Of a stretch of DNA of 64,000 nucleotides, positions 10,922 to 19,565 are shown piece by piece. A model generated the notes under the pieces. The model was not told the DNA's origin. It saw nothing but the letters and a program-made list of their open reading frames with translations, and did not search any database. Source of the stretch: Pseudoxanthomonas sp. Root65. GTDB lineage: Bacteria > Pseudomonadota > Gammaproteobacteria > Xanthomonadales > Xanthomonadaceae. Position 1 is the first letter of the stretch. Each line of letters begins with the position of its first letter. A program made the position numbers and the translations under genes. The stretch covers positions 500,479-564,478 of the forward strand of contig NZ_LMHA01000003.1 of the NCBI RefSeq assembly GCF_001427635.1, written 5' to 3'.

Positions 10922-12214
10922 ATGTCATCCCGCAATTACTACGTCGATACGGCCGGCAGCGCGCCTGTGCTGCCGGCACTTCAGTCGGCCGTCGATGCCA
11001 CTGTCTGTGTCGTCGGCGGCGGGTTTGCGGGGCTCAACACCACCTTGGGCCTGGCAGAACGCGGGGTCCGCGATGTCGTGCTGCTGGAAGCGGACGTGCC
11101 CGCATTCGGCGCGTCCGGTCGCAATGGCGGATTCGTATTCGGCGGCTTCTCGCGTGGCGAGGACTCGCTGCTGCGTGACCTGGGGGCCAAGCGCGCGAAG
11201 GCCCTGTATGCGGGCACAACGCAGGCAGTGGACCTGATCCGCAGCCGTATCGCACGGCATGGCATCGATTGCGACGACACCCAGGCGGGCATCCTATGGG
11301 CCAACTGGTTCCATGACCGCGATGTGCTGAAGCGGCGCCAGATGCTGCTTGCGGAGGCCTTCGACCAGGACTGGCAATGGGTGGATCGCGACGTCGTGCG
11401 CTCGCAACTGCGCACGACGCGCTATCACGACGCTCTGTTCGAGCCGCGTGCCTTTCACTTCCATCCCCTGAAGTATGCCAACGGACTGGTCGGGTTGGCA
11501 GCCGCGCAAGGCGTCTCGGTCTTTGCGCAGTCGCCAGCGGTCTCGCTTGCGAAGCGCGGACATGGCTGGCGCATCACCACGCCGTCAGGGACCGTCGAAG
11601 CGAAGCACGTGGTGCTGGCCTGCGGCGGTTATCTGGCCGGCCTGCACCGGCGCGTGGATGCCGGTGTGTTGCCGATCGCCACCTACGTCATGGTCACGGA
11701 GCCGCTGGGTGCCCGGATGGATGACGCGATGCGCACGCCCGCCGCGGTCTACGACACCCGCTTTGCCTTCGATTACTACCGGCCGCTGCCCGACTCGCGG
11801 TTATTGTGGGGTGGCCGCATTTCCATCCTGGATCGCTCGCCCCAGGCCGTCAGGCGCCTGCTGTATCGCGACATGCTGAAGGTCTTTCCGCAACTGGACG
11901 GCGTGGCGGTCGAGTACGCCTGGTCTGGCCTGATGAGTTATGCCCGTCACGAGATGCCCCAGATTGGCCAGGTCGAGCCCGGACTGTGGGTGGCGCAGGC
12001 GTTCGGTGGACATGGCGTGGCGCCGACCACGTTCGCGGGCGAGATCGTCGCGGCCGCCATCGCGGAAGGGGACGAGCGATGGCGGGAGTTTTCTGCCTAT
12101 GGTTTGGTGTCGGCGATGAAACCGGCCGGCTTCATCGGCGCCCAGTTGAGCTATTGGTGGGCAGAAGCCAAGGACGCGTGGAAGGCGCGGACGGAAGGCG
12201 AGGTACGGACATGA
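10922..12214 (+). CDS. FAD-dependent amine/D-amino acid oxidoreductase (DAO family)
   Basis: Predicted flavoprotein of 430 residues that oxidises an amine or amino acid. The dinucleotide-binding motif VVGGGFAGLNTTLGLAERG lies at about 30-48, followed by GASGRNGGFVFGG, and a late block with GLWVAQAFGGHG that contacts the flavin. This resembles PuuB-type gamma-glutamylputrescine oxidases and other DadA-like enzymes, but the substrate is not determined. The start is uncertain: the ATG used is 13 bases from GGGGAG, while in-frame TTG codons at 10913 and 10916 are closer to it. The stop overlaps the next gene (ATGA). Confidence 0.8.
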   Translation: MSSRNYYVDTAGSAPVLPALQSAVDATVCVVGGGFAGLNTTLGLAERGVRDVVLLEADVPAFGASGRNGGFVFGGFSRGEDSLLRDLGAKRAKALYAGTTQAVDLIRSRIARHGIDCDDTQAGILWANWFHDRDVLKRRQMLLAEAFDQDWQWVDRDVVRSQLRTTRYHDALFEPRAFHFHPLKYANGLVGLAAAQGVSVFAQSPAVSLAKRGHGWRITTPSGTVEAKHVVLACGGYLAGLHRRVDAGVLPIATYVMVTEPLGARMDDAMRTPAAVYDTRFAFDYYRPLPDSRLLWGGRISILDRSPQAVRRLLYRDMLKVFPQLDGVAVEYAWSGLMSYARHEMPQIGQVEPGLWVAQAFGGHGVAPTTFAGEIVAAAIAEGDERWREFSAYGLVSAMKPAGFIGAQLSYWWAEAKDAWKARTEGEVRT

Positions 12215-12555
12215 CGGAACCGGTGGACGTCATCGCCTGGGATGATTTCGCGAGGGTGCAGTTGCGCGCGGGCACGGTGATACGGGTCGAACCGTTTCCC
12301 GAGGCGCGCAAGCCTGCCTGGAAGCTGTGGGTCGACTTCGGTCCGCATGGCATCAGGAAGACCAGCGCACAGATCCAGGCGATCTATTCGGCGACGGAAC
12401 TGGTCGGGCGCCAGATCGTCGGCGTCATCAACTTCCCGCCGAAACAGGTGGGCCCCTTCGTGTCCGAGTTTCTGCTGACCGGCTTCCACACGGACGACGG
12501 CGTGGTGATCACCACGGTCGAGCGGCGTGTTCCCGACGGGGCACGGATGGCCTGA
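12211..12555 (+). CDS. tRNA-binding domain protein, CsaA-like
   Basis: A 114-residue protein consisting of one OB-fold of the Trbp111/CsaA type: WDDFARVQLRAGTVIRVEPFPEARKPAW at the start, then a strand pattern ending in VGVINFPPKQVGPFVSEFL. In Bacillus CsaA is a secretion chaperone, and relatives bind tRNA; which applies here is unknown. It is translationally coupled to the flavin oxidase (ATGA overlap) and is the last gene before a strong terminator. Confidence 0.85.
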   Translation: MTEPVDVIAWDDFARVQLRAGTVIRVEPFPEARKPAWKLWVDFGPHGIRKTSAQIQAIYSATELVGRQIVGVINFPPKQVGPFVSEFLLTGFHTDDGVVITTVERRVPDGARMA

Positions 12556-12567
12556 AGGGATCCAAAG

Positions 12568-12591
12568 AAATGGCGCCCCGAGGCGCCATTT
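12568..12591. terminator. Bidirectional terminator between convergent genes
   Basis: A perfect 10-base-pair stem AAATGGCGCC / GGCGCCATTT with a 4-base loop separates the csaA-like gene from the oppositely oriented thiolase gene and can serve both. Confidence 0.75.
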
Positions 12592-12614
12592 CCCATTCTG
12601 CAGCGGGGATGTGC

Positions 12615-13820
12615 TTACAGCGACTCGAAGATGCCGGCCGCGCCCATGCCGGTGCCGATGCACATGGTCACCATGCCGTACTTCTTCTGGTGCCGGCGCA
12701 TGCCGTGCACGATGGTCGCGGTGCGTATCGCACCGGTCGCACCCAGCGGATGGCCCAGCGCGATGGCGCCGCCCAGCGGGTTGATCTTGGACGCGTCCAG
12801 CTCGCTGTCGCGGATGACCGCCAGCGCCTGCGCGGCGAAGGCTTCGTTGAGTTCGATCCAGTCCAACTGGTCCTTGGTCAGACCGGCCTGCTTCAATGCT
12901 TTCGGGATCGCCGCGATCGGGCCGATGCCCATCACTTCCGGACGCACACCCGCCACGGAGAAGCTGACGAGGCGGGCCAGCGGGGTCAGGCCGTAATCCT
13001 TGATCGCCTGTTCCGACGCCAGCAAGACGCCGGCCGCGCCATCGCTCATCTGCGACGACGTGCCCGCGGTCACCGTGCCCCCGAACTGCGGGTTGCGGAA
13101 CACGGTGCGCAGCTTGGCCAGGCCTTCGAGAGAGGTGTCGGCACGCGGGCCTTCATCCTGCTCGACCAGCGACTCCTTCAGGCGCACGGTATTGCCGGCC
13201 AGATCGGGCTGCCGGGAAATGATCCGGTAAGGGCTGATCTCGTCCCGGAACTCGCCCGCCGCCTGCGCAGCCAGTGCCTTCTGGTGCGAGGCGACGGCAA
13301 AGGCGTCCTGGTCCTCGCGCGAGATCTTCCACTCCTCGGCCACCTTTTCCGCGGTAATGCCCATGCCATAGGCGATCGCCACGTGGTCGTTGTCGAACAC
13401 GCTGGGCGCCATGGCGACCTTGTTGCCCATCATCGGCACCATGCTCATGCTCTCGGTGCCGCCGGCCAGCATCAGGTCGGCATTGCCCAGGCGGATCTGG
13501 TCGGCCGCCATCGCCACGGCCTGCAGGCCGGACGAGCAGAAGCGGTTGATGGTCTGTGCCGCGATCGTGTTCGGCAGGCCGGCCAGCAGCAGGCCGATAC
13601 GCGCCACGTTCATGCCTTGCTCGCCCTCGGGCATCGCGCAGCCGATGATGGCGTCGTCGATGCGGTTGAGGTCGATGCCCGGCGCCTGCGCCACGACCGA
13701 CTTCAGCACATGCGCCAGCATGTCGTCGGGGCGAGTGTTGCGGAATACGCCCTTCGGTGCCTTGCCGACCGGGGTCCGGGTGGCGGCGACGATGTAGGCG
13801 TCCTGTATTTGCTTGCTCAT
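12615..13820 (-). CDS. fadA: Acetyl-CoA C-acyltransferase (beta-ketothiolase)
   Basis: Last step of fatty acid beta-oxidation: cleaves 3-ketoacyl-CoA with CoA to acetyl-CoA and a shortened acyl-CoA. The 401 residues carry the thiolase triad: Cys 95 in NRFCSSG, His 357 in GHPLG and Cys 387 in CIGTG. It follows the dehydrogenase/hydratase gene on the same strand with 26 bases between them, forming the expected two-subunit trifunctional system. The name fadA is by family and context; fadI is possible. The last gene of the regulator-led operon. Confidence 0.9.
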   Translation of the reverse strand: MSKQIQDAYIVAATRTPVGKAPKGVFRNTRPDDMLAHVLKSVVAQAPGIDLNRIDDAIIGCAMPEGEQGMNVARIGLLLAGLPNTIAAQTINRFCSSGLQAVAMAADQIRLGNADLMLAGGTESMSMVPMMGNKVAMAPSVFDNDHVAIAYGMGITAEKVAEEWKISREDQDAFAVASHQKALAAQAAGEFRDEISPYRIISRQPDLAGNTVRLKESLVEQDEGPRADTSLEGLAKLRTVFRNPQFGGTVTAGTSSQMSDGAAGVLLASEQAIKDYGLTPLARLVSFSVAGVRPEVMGIGPIAAIPKALKQAGLTKDQLDWIELNEAFAAQALAVIRDSELDASKINPLGGAIALGHPLGATGAIRTATIVHGMRRHQKKYGMVTMCIGTGMGAAGIFESL

Positions 13821-13846
13821 GTCTCGATGTCCTGTGTCGTCGTCGG

Positions 13847-16219
13847 TCAGTTACGCAGCGGCTTGCCGGTCTTCAGCATGTGCGCGATGCGGGCCTGGGT
13901 CTTCTCCTGCTGGGCCAGTTCGACGAAGTGCTTGCGCTCCAGCTTGAGCAGCCACTCCTCGTCCACCAGCGAACCGCGATCCACTTCGCCGCCGCACAGC
14001 ACGGTGGCGATGCGCACGGCGATCTCGTAGTCGTACGGGCTGATGAAGCGGCCTTCCAGCATGTTGACCAGCATCATCTTGAAGGTGGCGATGCCGACAT
14101 CGCCAGCCACCTGGATGCGGCGGGCGGGCAGGGGCGGGCGGTAGCCGGTCTCGGCCAAGGCCAGCGCCTCCTGCTTGGCGATGTGGAGCAGTTCGTAGGC
14201 GTTGAAGGCGACCTTGTCGCCGGCACGCACGAGGCCCAGTTCCTTCGCTTCGACGGCAGACGCCGACACCTTGGCTATTGCCACGGTCTCGAAGGTCTTC
14301 TTCAACTCGGCGAACACATCGCCGCCCGGACCGGCAGCCTGCGAGGCTCGAACGGCGATCTCCTTCAGGCCGCCGCCTGCCGGCAGCAAGCCGACGCCGG
14401 CTTCCACCAGCCCGATGTAACTCTCCAGGTGCGCGATGGTGCGGGCACTGTGCATCTGGAACTCGCAACCGCCGCCCAGCGCGAGGCCGCGCACGGCGGC
14501 CACCACCGGTACCAGCGAATACTTGATGCGCTGGCTGGTGGCCTGGAAGTTGGCGACCATCGCCTCGAACTCGGCGATCTTGCCGGCCTGCAACGCGCCC
14601 AGCGCGCCGGCCAGATCGGCACCGGCGGAGAACGGCTCCTTCGGCTGCCAGATCACCAGGCCCTTGAACGTCTGCTCGGCGATCGAGATCGCTTCCTGCA
14701 AGCCGTCCAGAACGGCATCCGAGACGGTGTGCATCTTGGTCTTGAAGCTGACCACGCCGATGCCGTCGCCGTCGGTCCACAGGCGCACGCCGTCGTTCTC
14801 GAACACGGTTTCGCCCGGCGGGAACACCTCGCCCAGCAGCGGATCAGGGAAGCGCTGGCGCTGGTAGACGGCCAGCGAGGAGCGCGGCAGCTTGGCATTC
14901 TTGGACGGGCTGTAGCTGCCTTCGGCGGCATGCACGCCCTCGCGACCGTCGAACACCCAGTTCGGCAGCGGCGCGCTGCTCATGGCCTTGCCGGCCACGA
15001 TGTCGTCGGCGATCCACTGCGCCACCTGCTTCCAGCCGGCGGCCTGCCAAGTCTCGAACGGACCCAACGACCAGCCGTAACCCCAGCGGATGGCCAGGTC
15101 GACGTCGCGCGCAGTCTCGGCGATGTCCGCCAGGTGATAGGCGCTGTAGTGGAACAGGTCACGGAACACCGCCCACAGGAATTGCGCCTGCGGATGCTGG
15201 CTCTCGCGCAGCTTGGCGAACTTCTCGGCGGGGTTCCTGATCTTCAGGATCTCCACCACCTCGGGCGCCGCGGTACGGTCGGAGGCGCGGTAGTCCTGCT
15301 TCTCCAGATCCAGGACCACGATGTCCTTGCCGGCCTTGCGGAAGATGCCGGCGCCGGTCTTCTGACCCAGCGCGCCCTTGGCGATCAGCGCATCCAGCCA
15401 TTTCGGCGACGTGAAGTACGGGTGCCACGGGTCGCCGGGCAGGGTGTCGGCCATGGTCTTGATGACGTGGGCCATGGTGTCCAGACCGACGACGTCGGAC
15501 GTGCGGTAGGTGGCGGACTTGGGGCGGCCGATCAGCGGGCCGGTGATCGCGTCCACCTCGTCGAAGCCCAGCTTGAACTCGCCTGTGTGGTGCGCAGTGG
15601 CCAAGATCGAGAACACGCCGATCCGGTTGCCGATGAAGTTCGGCGTGTCCTTCGCGTAGACCACGCCCTTGCCGAGGGTAGTGTTCAGGAAGGCTTCAAG
15701 GCCCGCCAGCACCGAGGCGTCCGTCGACTTGGCCGGGATCAGTTCGGCCAGATGCATGTAGCGCGGCGGGTTGAAGAAGTGAACGCCGCAGAACCGGTGA
15801 CGAAGTTGTTCCGGAAGAACTTCCGCCAACTTATTGATTCCCAAGCCAGAGGTATTGCTCGCCAGCACCGCATGATCGGCCACGAATGGGGCGATCCTCT
15901 TGTAAAGGTCCTGCTTCCAGTCCATCCGCTCGGCAATGGCCTCGATGATCAGGTCGCAGCCTTTCAGGTGCTCCAGACCGGTTTCGTAGTTGGCCGGCGT
16001 GATGGCCTCGGCCAGCGCCTTGCTCGCAAGCGGCGCCGGGCTGAGCTTGGCCAGGTTGGCGATGGCCTTGTGGACGATGCCGTCGGGATGGCCGTCCTTG
16101 GCGGGCAGGTCGAACAGGACGGTGTCGACACCGGCGTTGGTCAGGTGCGCGGCGATCTGCGCGCCCATCACGCCGGCGCCCAGCACGGCCGCCTTGCGAA
16201 CAAGCAGGGGGTTGGACAT
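13847..16219 (-). CDS. 3-hydroxyacyl-CoA dehydrogenase / enoyl-CoA hydratase, FadN-like
   Basis: Bifunctional beta-oxidation protein of 790 residues. The NAD-binding 3-hydroxyacyl-CoA dehydrogenase part comes first (VLGAGVMGAQIAAHL at 12-26, HFFNPPRYMHL further on) and the crotonase/enoyl-CoA hydratase fold is in the C-terminal half (AVRGLALGGGCEFQMHS). This order is the reverse of E. coli FadB and matches Bacillus FadN. It hydrates trans-2-enoyl-CoA and oxidises 3-hydroxyacyl-CoA, passing product to the adjacent thiolase. The TetR-type regulator lies 23 bases upstream on the same strand, so the three genes are one operon. Confidence 0.92.
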   Translation of the reverse strand: MSNPLLVRKAAVLGAGVMGAQIAAHLTNAGVDTVLFDLPAKDGHPDGIVHKAIANLAKLSPAPLASKALAEAITPANYETGLEHLKGCDLIIEAIAERMDWKQDLYKRIAPFVADHAVLASNTSGLGINKLAEVLPEQLRHRFCGVHFFNPPRYMHLAELIPAKSTDASVLAGLEAFLNTTLGKGVVYAKDTPNFIGNRIGVFSILATAHHTGEFKLGFDEVDAITGPLIGRPKSATYRTSDVVGLDTMAHVIKTMADTLPGDPWHPYFTSPKWLDALIAKGALGQKTGAGIFRKAGKDIVVLDLEKQDYRASDRTAAPEVVEILKIRNPAEKFAKLRESQHPQAQFLWAVFRDLFHYSAYHLADIAETARDVDLAIRWGYGWSLGPFETWQAAGWKQVAQWIADDIVAGKAMSSAPLPNWVFDGREGVHAAEGSYSPSKNAKLPRSSLAVYQRQRFPDPLLGEVFPPGETVFENDGVRLWTDGDGIGVVSFKTKMHTVSDAVLDGLQEAISIAEQTFKGLVIWQPKEPFSAGADLAGALGALQAGKIAEFEAMVANFQATSQRIKYSLVPVVAAVRGLALGGGCEFQMHSARTIAHLESYIGLVEAGVGLLPAGGGLKEIAVRASQAAGPGGDVFAELKKTFETVAIAKVSASAVEAKELGLVRAGDKVAFNAYELLHIAKQEALALAETGYRPPLPARRIQVAGDVGIATFKMMLVNMLEGRFISPYDYEIAVRIATVLCGGEVDRGSLVDEEWLLKLERKHFVELAQQEKTQARIAHMLKTGKPLRN

Positions 16220-16242
16220 GGGATTTCCTCGGATTGCAGGGG

Positions 16243-16872
16243 TTAGGTGTGGTCGGCGCGCAGGCCGGCCTCGGCGAATCGGATCAGTTCACGGGCGGCG
16301 CGCTCACGGTGCGCGGCTTCCGTGACACCGATGGGGCGCTTGATCAGGCCGAAATCGGCCATGGCATAGGTCAGCGCGCCGGAGAAGAAGTCCAGCCGCC
16401 AATAAAGCTCTTCCTTGCTCAGGCCGGGCACGCAGGCGGCAATGGCCTTGCCGAACTCGCGCAGCACATGGCCGTAATGGTCGGAAAGGAACTTGCGCAG
16501 TCCATCGTTCTTCTCGGCGTAGGCGCGGGCGATAACCCGCACGAAGGCGCCACCGCCGTGGCGGTCCTGGGCAAGCGCCAGGGCGGGTTCGACGAAGGCG
16601 GCAAGGATGGGTTCCAGTTCGCCTGGACGGCTGGTCAGCGCCTTGTCGAGCAGTGACAGCCGGGCGGCGGTCATGTCGTCCATGCGGCGGCGGAAGACCT
16701 CGTTGACCAGGTTCTCCTTGCTGCCGAAGTGGTAGTTGACCGCCGCAATGTTGACGTCCGCCCGGCTGGTGACCTGCCGCAAGGAGGTGCCCGCAAAGCC
16801 GTGCTGGGCGAACAGCTCTTCGGCCGCCCCCAGGATGCGCTCCTTGGTCGAGAAATGCGTGGTGTTGCCCAT
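16243..16872 (-). CDS. TetR family regulator of beta-oxidation, PsrA-like
   Basis: A 209-residue transcriptional regulator. The N-terminal helix-turn-helix is clear (STKERILGAAEELFAQHGFAGTSLRQV, then NIAAVNYHFGSKENL); the C-terminal ligand domain is less conserved. The start was placed at MGNTTHFSTKE because upstream in-frame codons fall across the operator. It is the first gene of the operon with the FadN-like enzyme and thiolase. With a PsrA-type palindrome just upstream, it most likely represses its own operon and is released by long-chain acyl-CoA or fatty acids. Ligand identity is inference from PsrA of Pseudomonas. Confidence 0.85.
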   Translation of the reverse strand: MGNTTHFSTKERILGAAEELFAQHGFAGTSLRQVTSRADVNIAAVNYHFGSKENLVNEVFRRRMDDMTAARLSLLDKALTSRPGELEPILAAFVEPALALAQDRHGGGAFVRVIARAYAEKNDGLRKFLSDHYGHVLREFGKAIAACVPGLSKEELYWRLDFFSGALTYAMADFGLIKRPIGVTEAAHRERAARELIRFAEAGLRADHT

Positions 16873-16891
16873 GACCCCTCCGGAAACTGAA

Positions 16892-16907
16892 TCAAACGCT
16901 TGTTTGA
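16892..16907. promoter_or_regulatory. PsrA-type operator palindrome
   Basis: TCAAAC-GCTT-GTTTGA, a perfect 6+6 inverted repeat with a 4-base spacer, 20 bases upstream of the TetR-family start. It matches the (G/C)AAAC-N2-4-GTTT(G/C) box reported for PsrA regulators of Pseudomonas, and its position suits autorepression. Confidence 0.7.
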
Positions 16908-17023
16908 CTGATTGTCCGCCCGTGGCCACGGCGTGTCATGTTGCGAAGCAGCAATCGCGGCCCGGTGGCCGCTGCAACTTGCCGCCGGATACGTTAGAAT
17001 CTCGCTACGCTTTCTGGTCTAAG

Positions 17024-17046
17024 CCCGCGTTTCGACGCGGGTTTTT
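17024..17046 (+). terminator. Intrinsic-terminator-like hairpin in the ndk leader
   Basis: CCCGCG-TTTCGA-CGCGGG followed by TTTTT, on the plus strand 49 bases before the ndk start. The only same-strand sequence just upstream is a TAGAAT (-10-like) at 16995-17000, with no gene. It may terminate a very short transcript or attenuate ndk. Confidence 0.6.
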
Positions 17047-17094
17047 CATGTTAACCTTGGGTCCTCAGTGGCCCGCCCAACGGAGATAATCCCC

Positions 17095-17520
17095 ATGGCG
17101 CTGGAGCGCACCCTGTCGATCGTCAAGCCCGATGCCGTCGCCAAGAACGTCATCGGCGAAATCTATGCCCGCTTCGAAAAGAACGGGCTGAAGATCATCG
17201 CCTCTAAGATGAAGCACCTGTCGCGCCGTGAGGCGGAAGGTTTTTACGCCGTCCACCGCGAGCGTCCGTTCTTCAACGCGCTGGTCGAGTTCATGATCTC
17301 CGGTCCCGTCGCGATCCAGGTGCTGGAAGGTGAGAACGCCGTGCTGAAGCATCGTGAGATCCTCGGCGCCACCAACCCGAAGGACGCCGCGCCGGGCACG
17401 ATCCGCGCCGACTTCGCCGACTCCATCGACGCCAATGCGGCGCACGGTTCGGATTCGGTCGAGAATGCGAACAACGAGATCGCGTACTTCTTCGCCGCGA
17501 CCGAAGTGTTCTCGCGCTAA
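17095..17520 (+). CDS. ndk: Nucleoside diphosphate kinase
   Basis: Transfers phosphate from ATP to nucleoside diphosphates through a phosphohistidine. The 141 residues match the bacterial standard, with the catalytic His 117 in NAAHGSDS and the nucleotide site KPDAVAKN near the start. The ATG chosen follows CGGAG at normal spacing; an in-frame start 9 codons upstream lacks support. First gene of the ndk-rlmN-pilW-rodZ run found in xanthomonads. A terminator-like hairpin sits in its leader. Confidence 0.97.
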   Translation: MALERTLSIVKPDAVAKNVIGEIYARFEKNGLKIIASKMKHLSRREAEGFYAVHRERPFFNALVEFMISGPVAIQVLEGENAVLKHREILGATNPKDAAPGTIRADFADSIDANAAHGSDSVENANNEIAYFFAATEVFSR

Positions 17521-17530
17521 GCGATATGCG

Positions 17531-18754
17531 ATGAGCCGCGACGAACTGCCGCCGATCGAGTTGAAGCTGGCCACGGACGCACCGTCCGTGGCTGTCGGCG
17601 TGCCCGTGTCGTCCAAGCAGAACCTGATGGACCTGGACCGTGAAGGACTGGAGCAGTTCTTCGTCGGTACGCTCGGTGAGCAGAAGTTCCGCGCTCACCA
17701 GGTAATGAAGTGGATCCACCATCGCTACGTCACCGACTTCAGCGAGATGACCGATCTTGGCAAGAACCTGCGCGCGAAGCTGCAGGAACATGCCGAAGTG
17801 GTCGTGCCGCAGGTCGTTTTCGACAAGCCCTCCGCCGACGGTACGCACAAGTGGCTGCTCGGCATGGGGGTGGACGGCAAGAACGCGGTAGAAACCGTCT
17901 ACATCCCCGACAAGAGTCGCGGCACGCTGTGCGTGTCGTCGCAGGTCGGTTGCGGCCTGAACTGCACCTTCTGCTCGACGGCCACGCAGGGCTTCAACCG
18001 CAACCTCACCACCGCCGAGATCATCGGGCAGGTCTGGGTCACCGCGCGTCACCTCGGCAACGTGCCTGCGCAGAACCGTCGTCTCACCAATGTGGTGATG
18101 ATGGGCATGGGTGAGCCGCTGCTCAACTTCGACAACGTGGTGCGCGCGATGAACATCATGCGCGACGACCTGGGCTACGGCCTGGCCAGCAAGCGGGTCA
18201 CGCTGTCGACGTCCGGTCTGGTGCCGATGATCGACCGGCTGTCCACCGAGACCGATGTCTCGCTGGCGGTGTCGCTGCACGCGCCGAACGATGCGCTGCG
18301 CGAACAACTTGTTCCGCTCAACAAGAAGTATCCGATCGCCGAGCTGATGGCCTCGTGCGTACGCTACCTGCGTGCGAACAAAAAGCGCGACTCGGTGACG
18401 TTCGAGTACACGCTGATGAAGGGCGTCAACGACCAGCCCGAGCATGCACGCCAGCTCGCGCAGCTGATGCGCAAGTTCAGCAATGCCGCGCAGTTGAAGG
18501 ACGCCGGCAAGGTCAACCTGATTCCGTTCAATCCCTTCCCGGGAACGCGTTACGAGCGGGCGCCCGAGGAAGATATCCGTGCCTTCCAGAAGCTCCTGCT
18601 CGATTCGCAGGTGCTGACCATGGTGCGCCGGACCCGCGGTGACGACATCGATGCCGCCTGTGGCCAGTTGAAGGGGCAGGTGATGGACCGTACCCGCCGC
18701 CAGGCCGAGTTCCGCCGGCAGTTGCAGGAACAGGGCATCGACGATGCAGCGTAA
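17531..18754 (+). CDS. rlmN: Dual-specificity RNA methyltransferase RlmN
   Basis: Radical-SAM enzyme that makes 2-methyladenosine at 23S rRNA A2503 and tRNA A37, improving decoding. The 407 residues include the CxxxCxxC cluster motif at Cys 141, 145 and 148 (CGLNCTFC), GMGEPLLN downstream for SAM binding, and the conserved C-terminal Cys within [12 protein letters not shown] that forms the methyl-transfer thiol pair with an upstream cysteine. It starts 10 bases after ndk and overlaps pilW by 11 bases. Confidence 0.95.
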   Translation: MSRDELPPIELKLATDAPSVAVGVPVSSKQNLMDLDREGLEQFFVGTLGEQKFRAHQVMKWIHHRYVTDFSEMTDLGKNLRAKLQEHAEVVVPQVVFDKPSADGTHKWLLGMGVDGKNAVETVYIPDKSRGTLCVSSQVGCGLNCTFCSTATQGFNRNLTTAEIIGQVWVTARHLGNVPAQNRRLTNVVMMGMGEPLLNFDNVVRAMNIMRDDLGYGLASKRVTLSTSGLVPMIDRLSTETDVSLAVSLHAPNDALREQLVPLNKKYPIAELMASCVRYLRANKKRDSVTFEYTLMKGVNDQPEHARQLAQLMRKFSNAAQLKDAGKVNLIPFNPFPGTRYERAPEEDIRAFQKLLLDSQVLTMVRRTRGDDIDAACGQLKGQVMDRTRRQAEFRRQLQEQGIDDAA

Positions 18755-19565
18755 GGCGCTCTGCCTGTTGCTGATCACCATCCTGCTGGCGACTGCCTGC
18801 AGTCGCCTGACCTTCGTGCGCCCCAAGGGCAAGATTGAGCATCTGTCCGGCGAGCAGATTGGCCAGGATTACTCGGTCAGCGACAGTCCGGAAGTGAAAC
18901 GGCGGCAGACGGTGCAGACCCTGCTCGCGCGGGCCGTGCAACGTTTGCAGTCGGGGCAGGCCGACGAAGCCGAAAAGGACGCCCGCGCAGCGTTGAAGCT
19001 CGAGCCGGGCTCGGCCGACGCAGTGACCCTGCTGGGCATCATCGAGGACCGGCGTGGCAACGCCGTTCTGGCAGGGCAGCACTACCGGCGAGCCGCCGAA
19101 CTGGCGCCCGCGCACGGGGGCGTGCAGAACAACTATGGCACCTGGCTCTGTGCCAATGGCTTCGCCGCCGAGTCCCTGGTCTGGTTCGATCGCGCGGTCC
19201 TCGCGCCGGGCTATGCCACGCCGGCTTCCGCCCTGTCCAATGCGGGTAGTTGCGCGCTCAAGTCTGGTCAGAACGATCGTGCCTCCCGCGATCTGCGGCG
19301 GGCGCTCGAGATCGAGCCGGCCAATGCCGTCGCGCTCGGGGCCATGGCCGAGCTCGAGTTCCACAGGCAGCAGTACATGTCCGCCCGCGCTTTCGTGGAG
19401 CGCAGGCTGTCGGCGGGACCGGCGACGGCCGCGGTGTTGAAACTCGCATCACAAATCGAGGACAGACTCGGCGACAAGGCCGCTGCCAGTCGATATGTTC
19501 AGCGCATTCGGGCGGAGTTCCCCGACGCGCAGGACGTCACAACCGGGGGAAATGCAGGGCCATGA
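18744..19565 (+). CDS. pilW: Type IV pilus biogenesis/stability lipoprotein PilW (PilF)
   Basis: Outer-membrane pilotin-type TPR lipoprotein needed for assembly of the PilQ secretin and for pilus stability. The 273 residues begin with a lipoprotein signal (hydrophobic [14 protein letters not shown], Cys 19) and then carry about six TPR units, seen as repeated A..D.RRALE / A...Y.RAAEL patterns. Location between rlmN and rodZ is the standard place for this gene. It overlaps both neighbours by a few bases. Confidence 0.88.
   Translation: MQRKALCLLLITILLATACSRLTFVRPKGKIEHLSGEQIGQDYSVSDSPEVKRRQTVQTLLARAVQRLQSGQADEAEKDARAALKLEPGSADAVTLLGIIEDRRGNAVLAGQHYRRAAELAPAHGGVQNNYGTWLCANGFAAESLVWFDRAVLAPGYATPASALSNAGSCALKSGQNDRASRDLRRALEIEPANAVALGAMAELEFHRQQYMSARAFVERRLSAGPATAAVLKLASQIEDRLGDKAAASRYVQRIRAEFPDAQDVTTGGNAGP

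Noticed and set aside
13757..16246. A plus-strand open frame of more than 800 codons opposite the fadN-like gene
   Set aside because: It is the complement of a conserved enzyme in GC-rich DNA and its translation is low-complexity with no recognisable domain.
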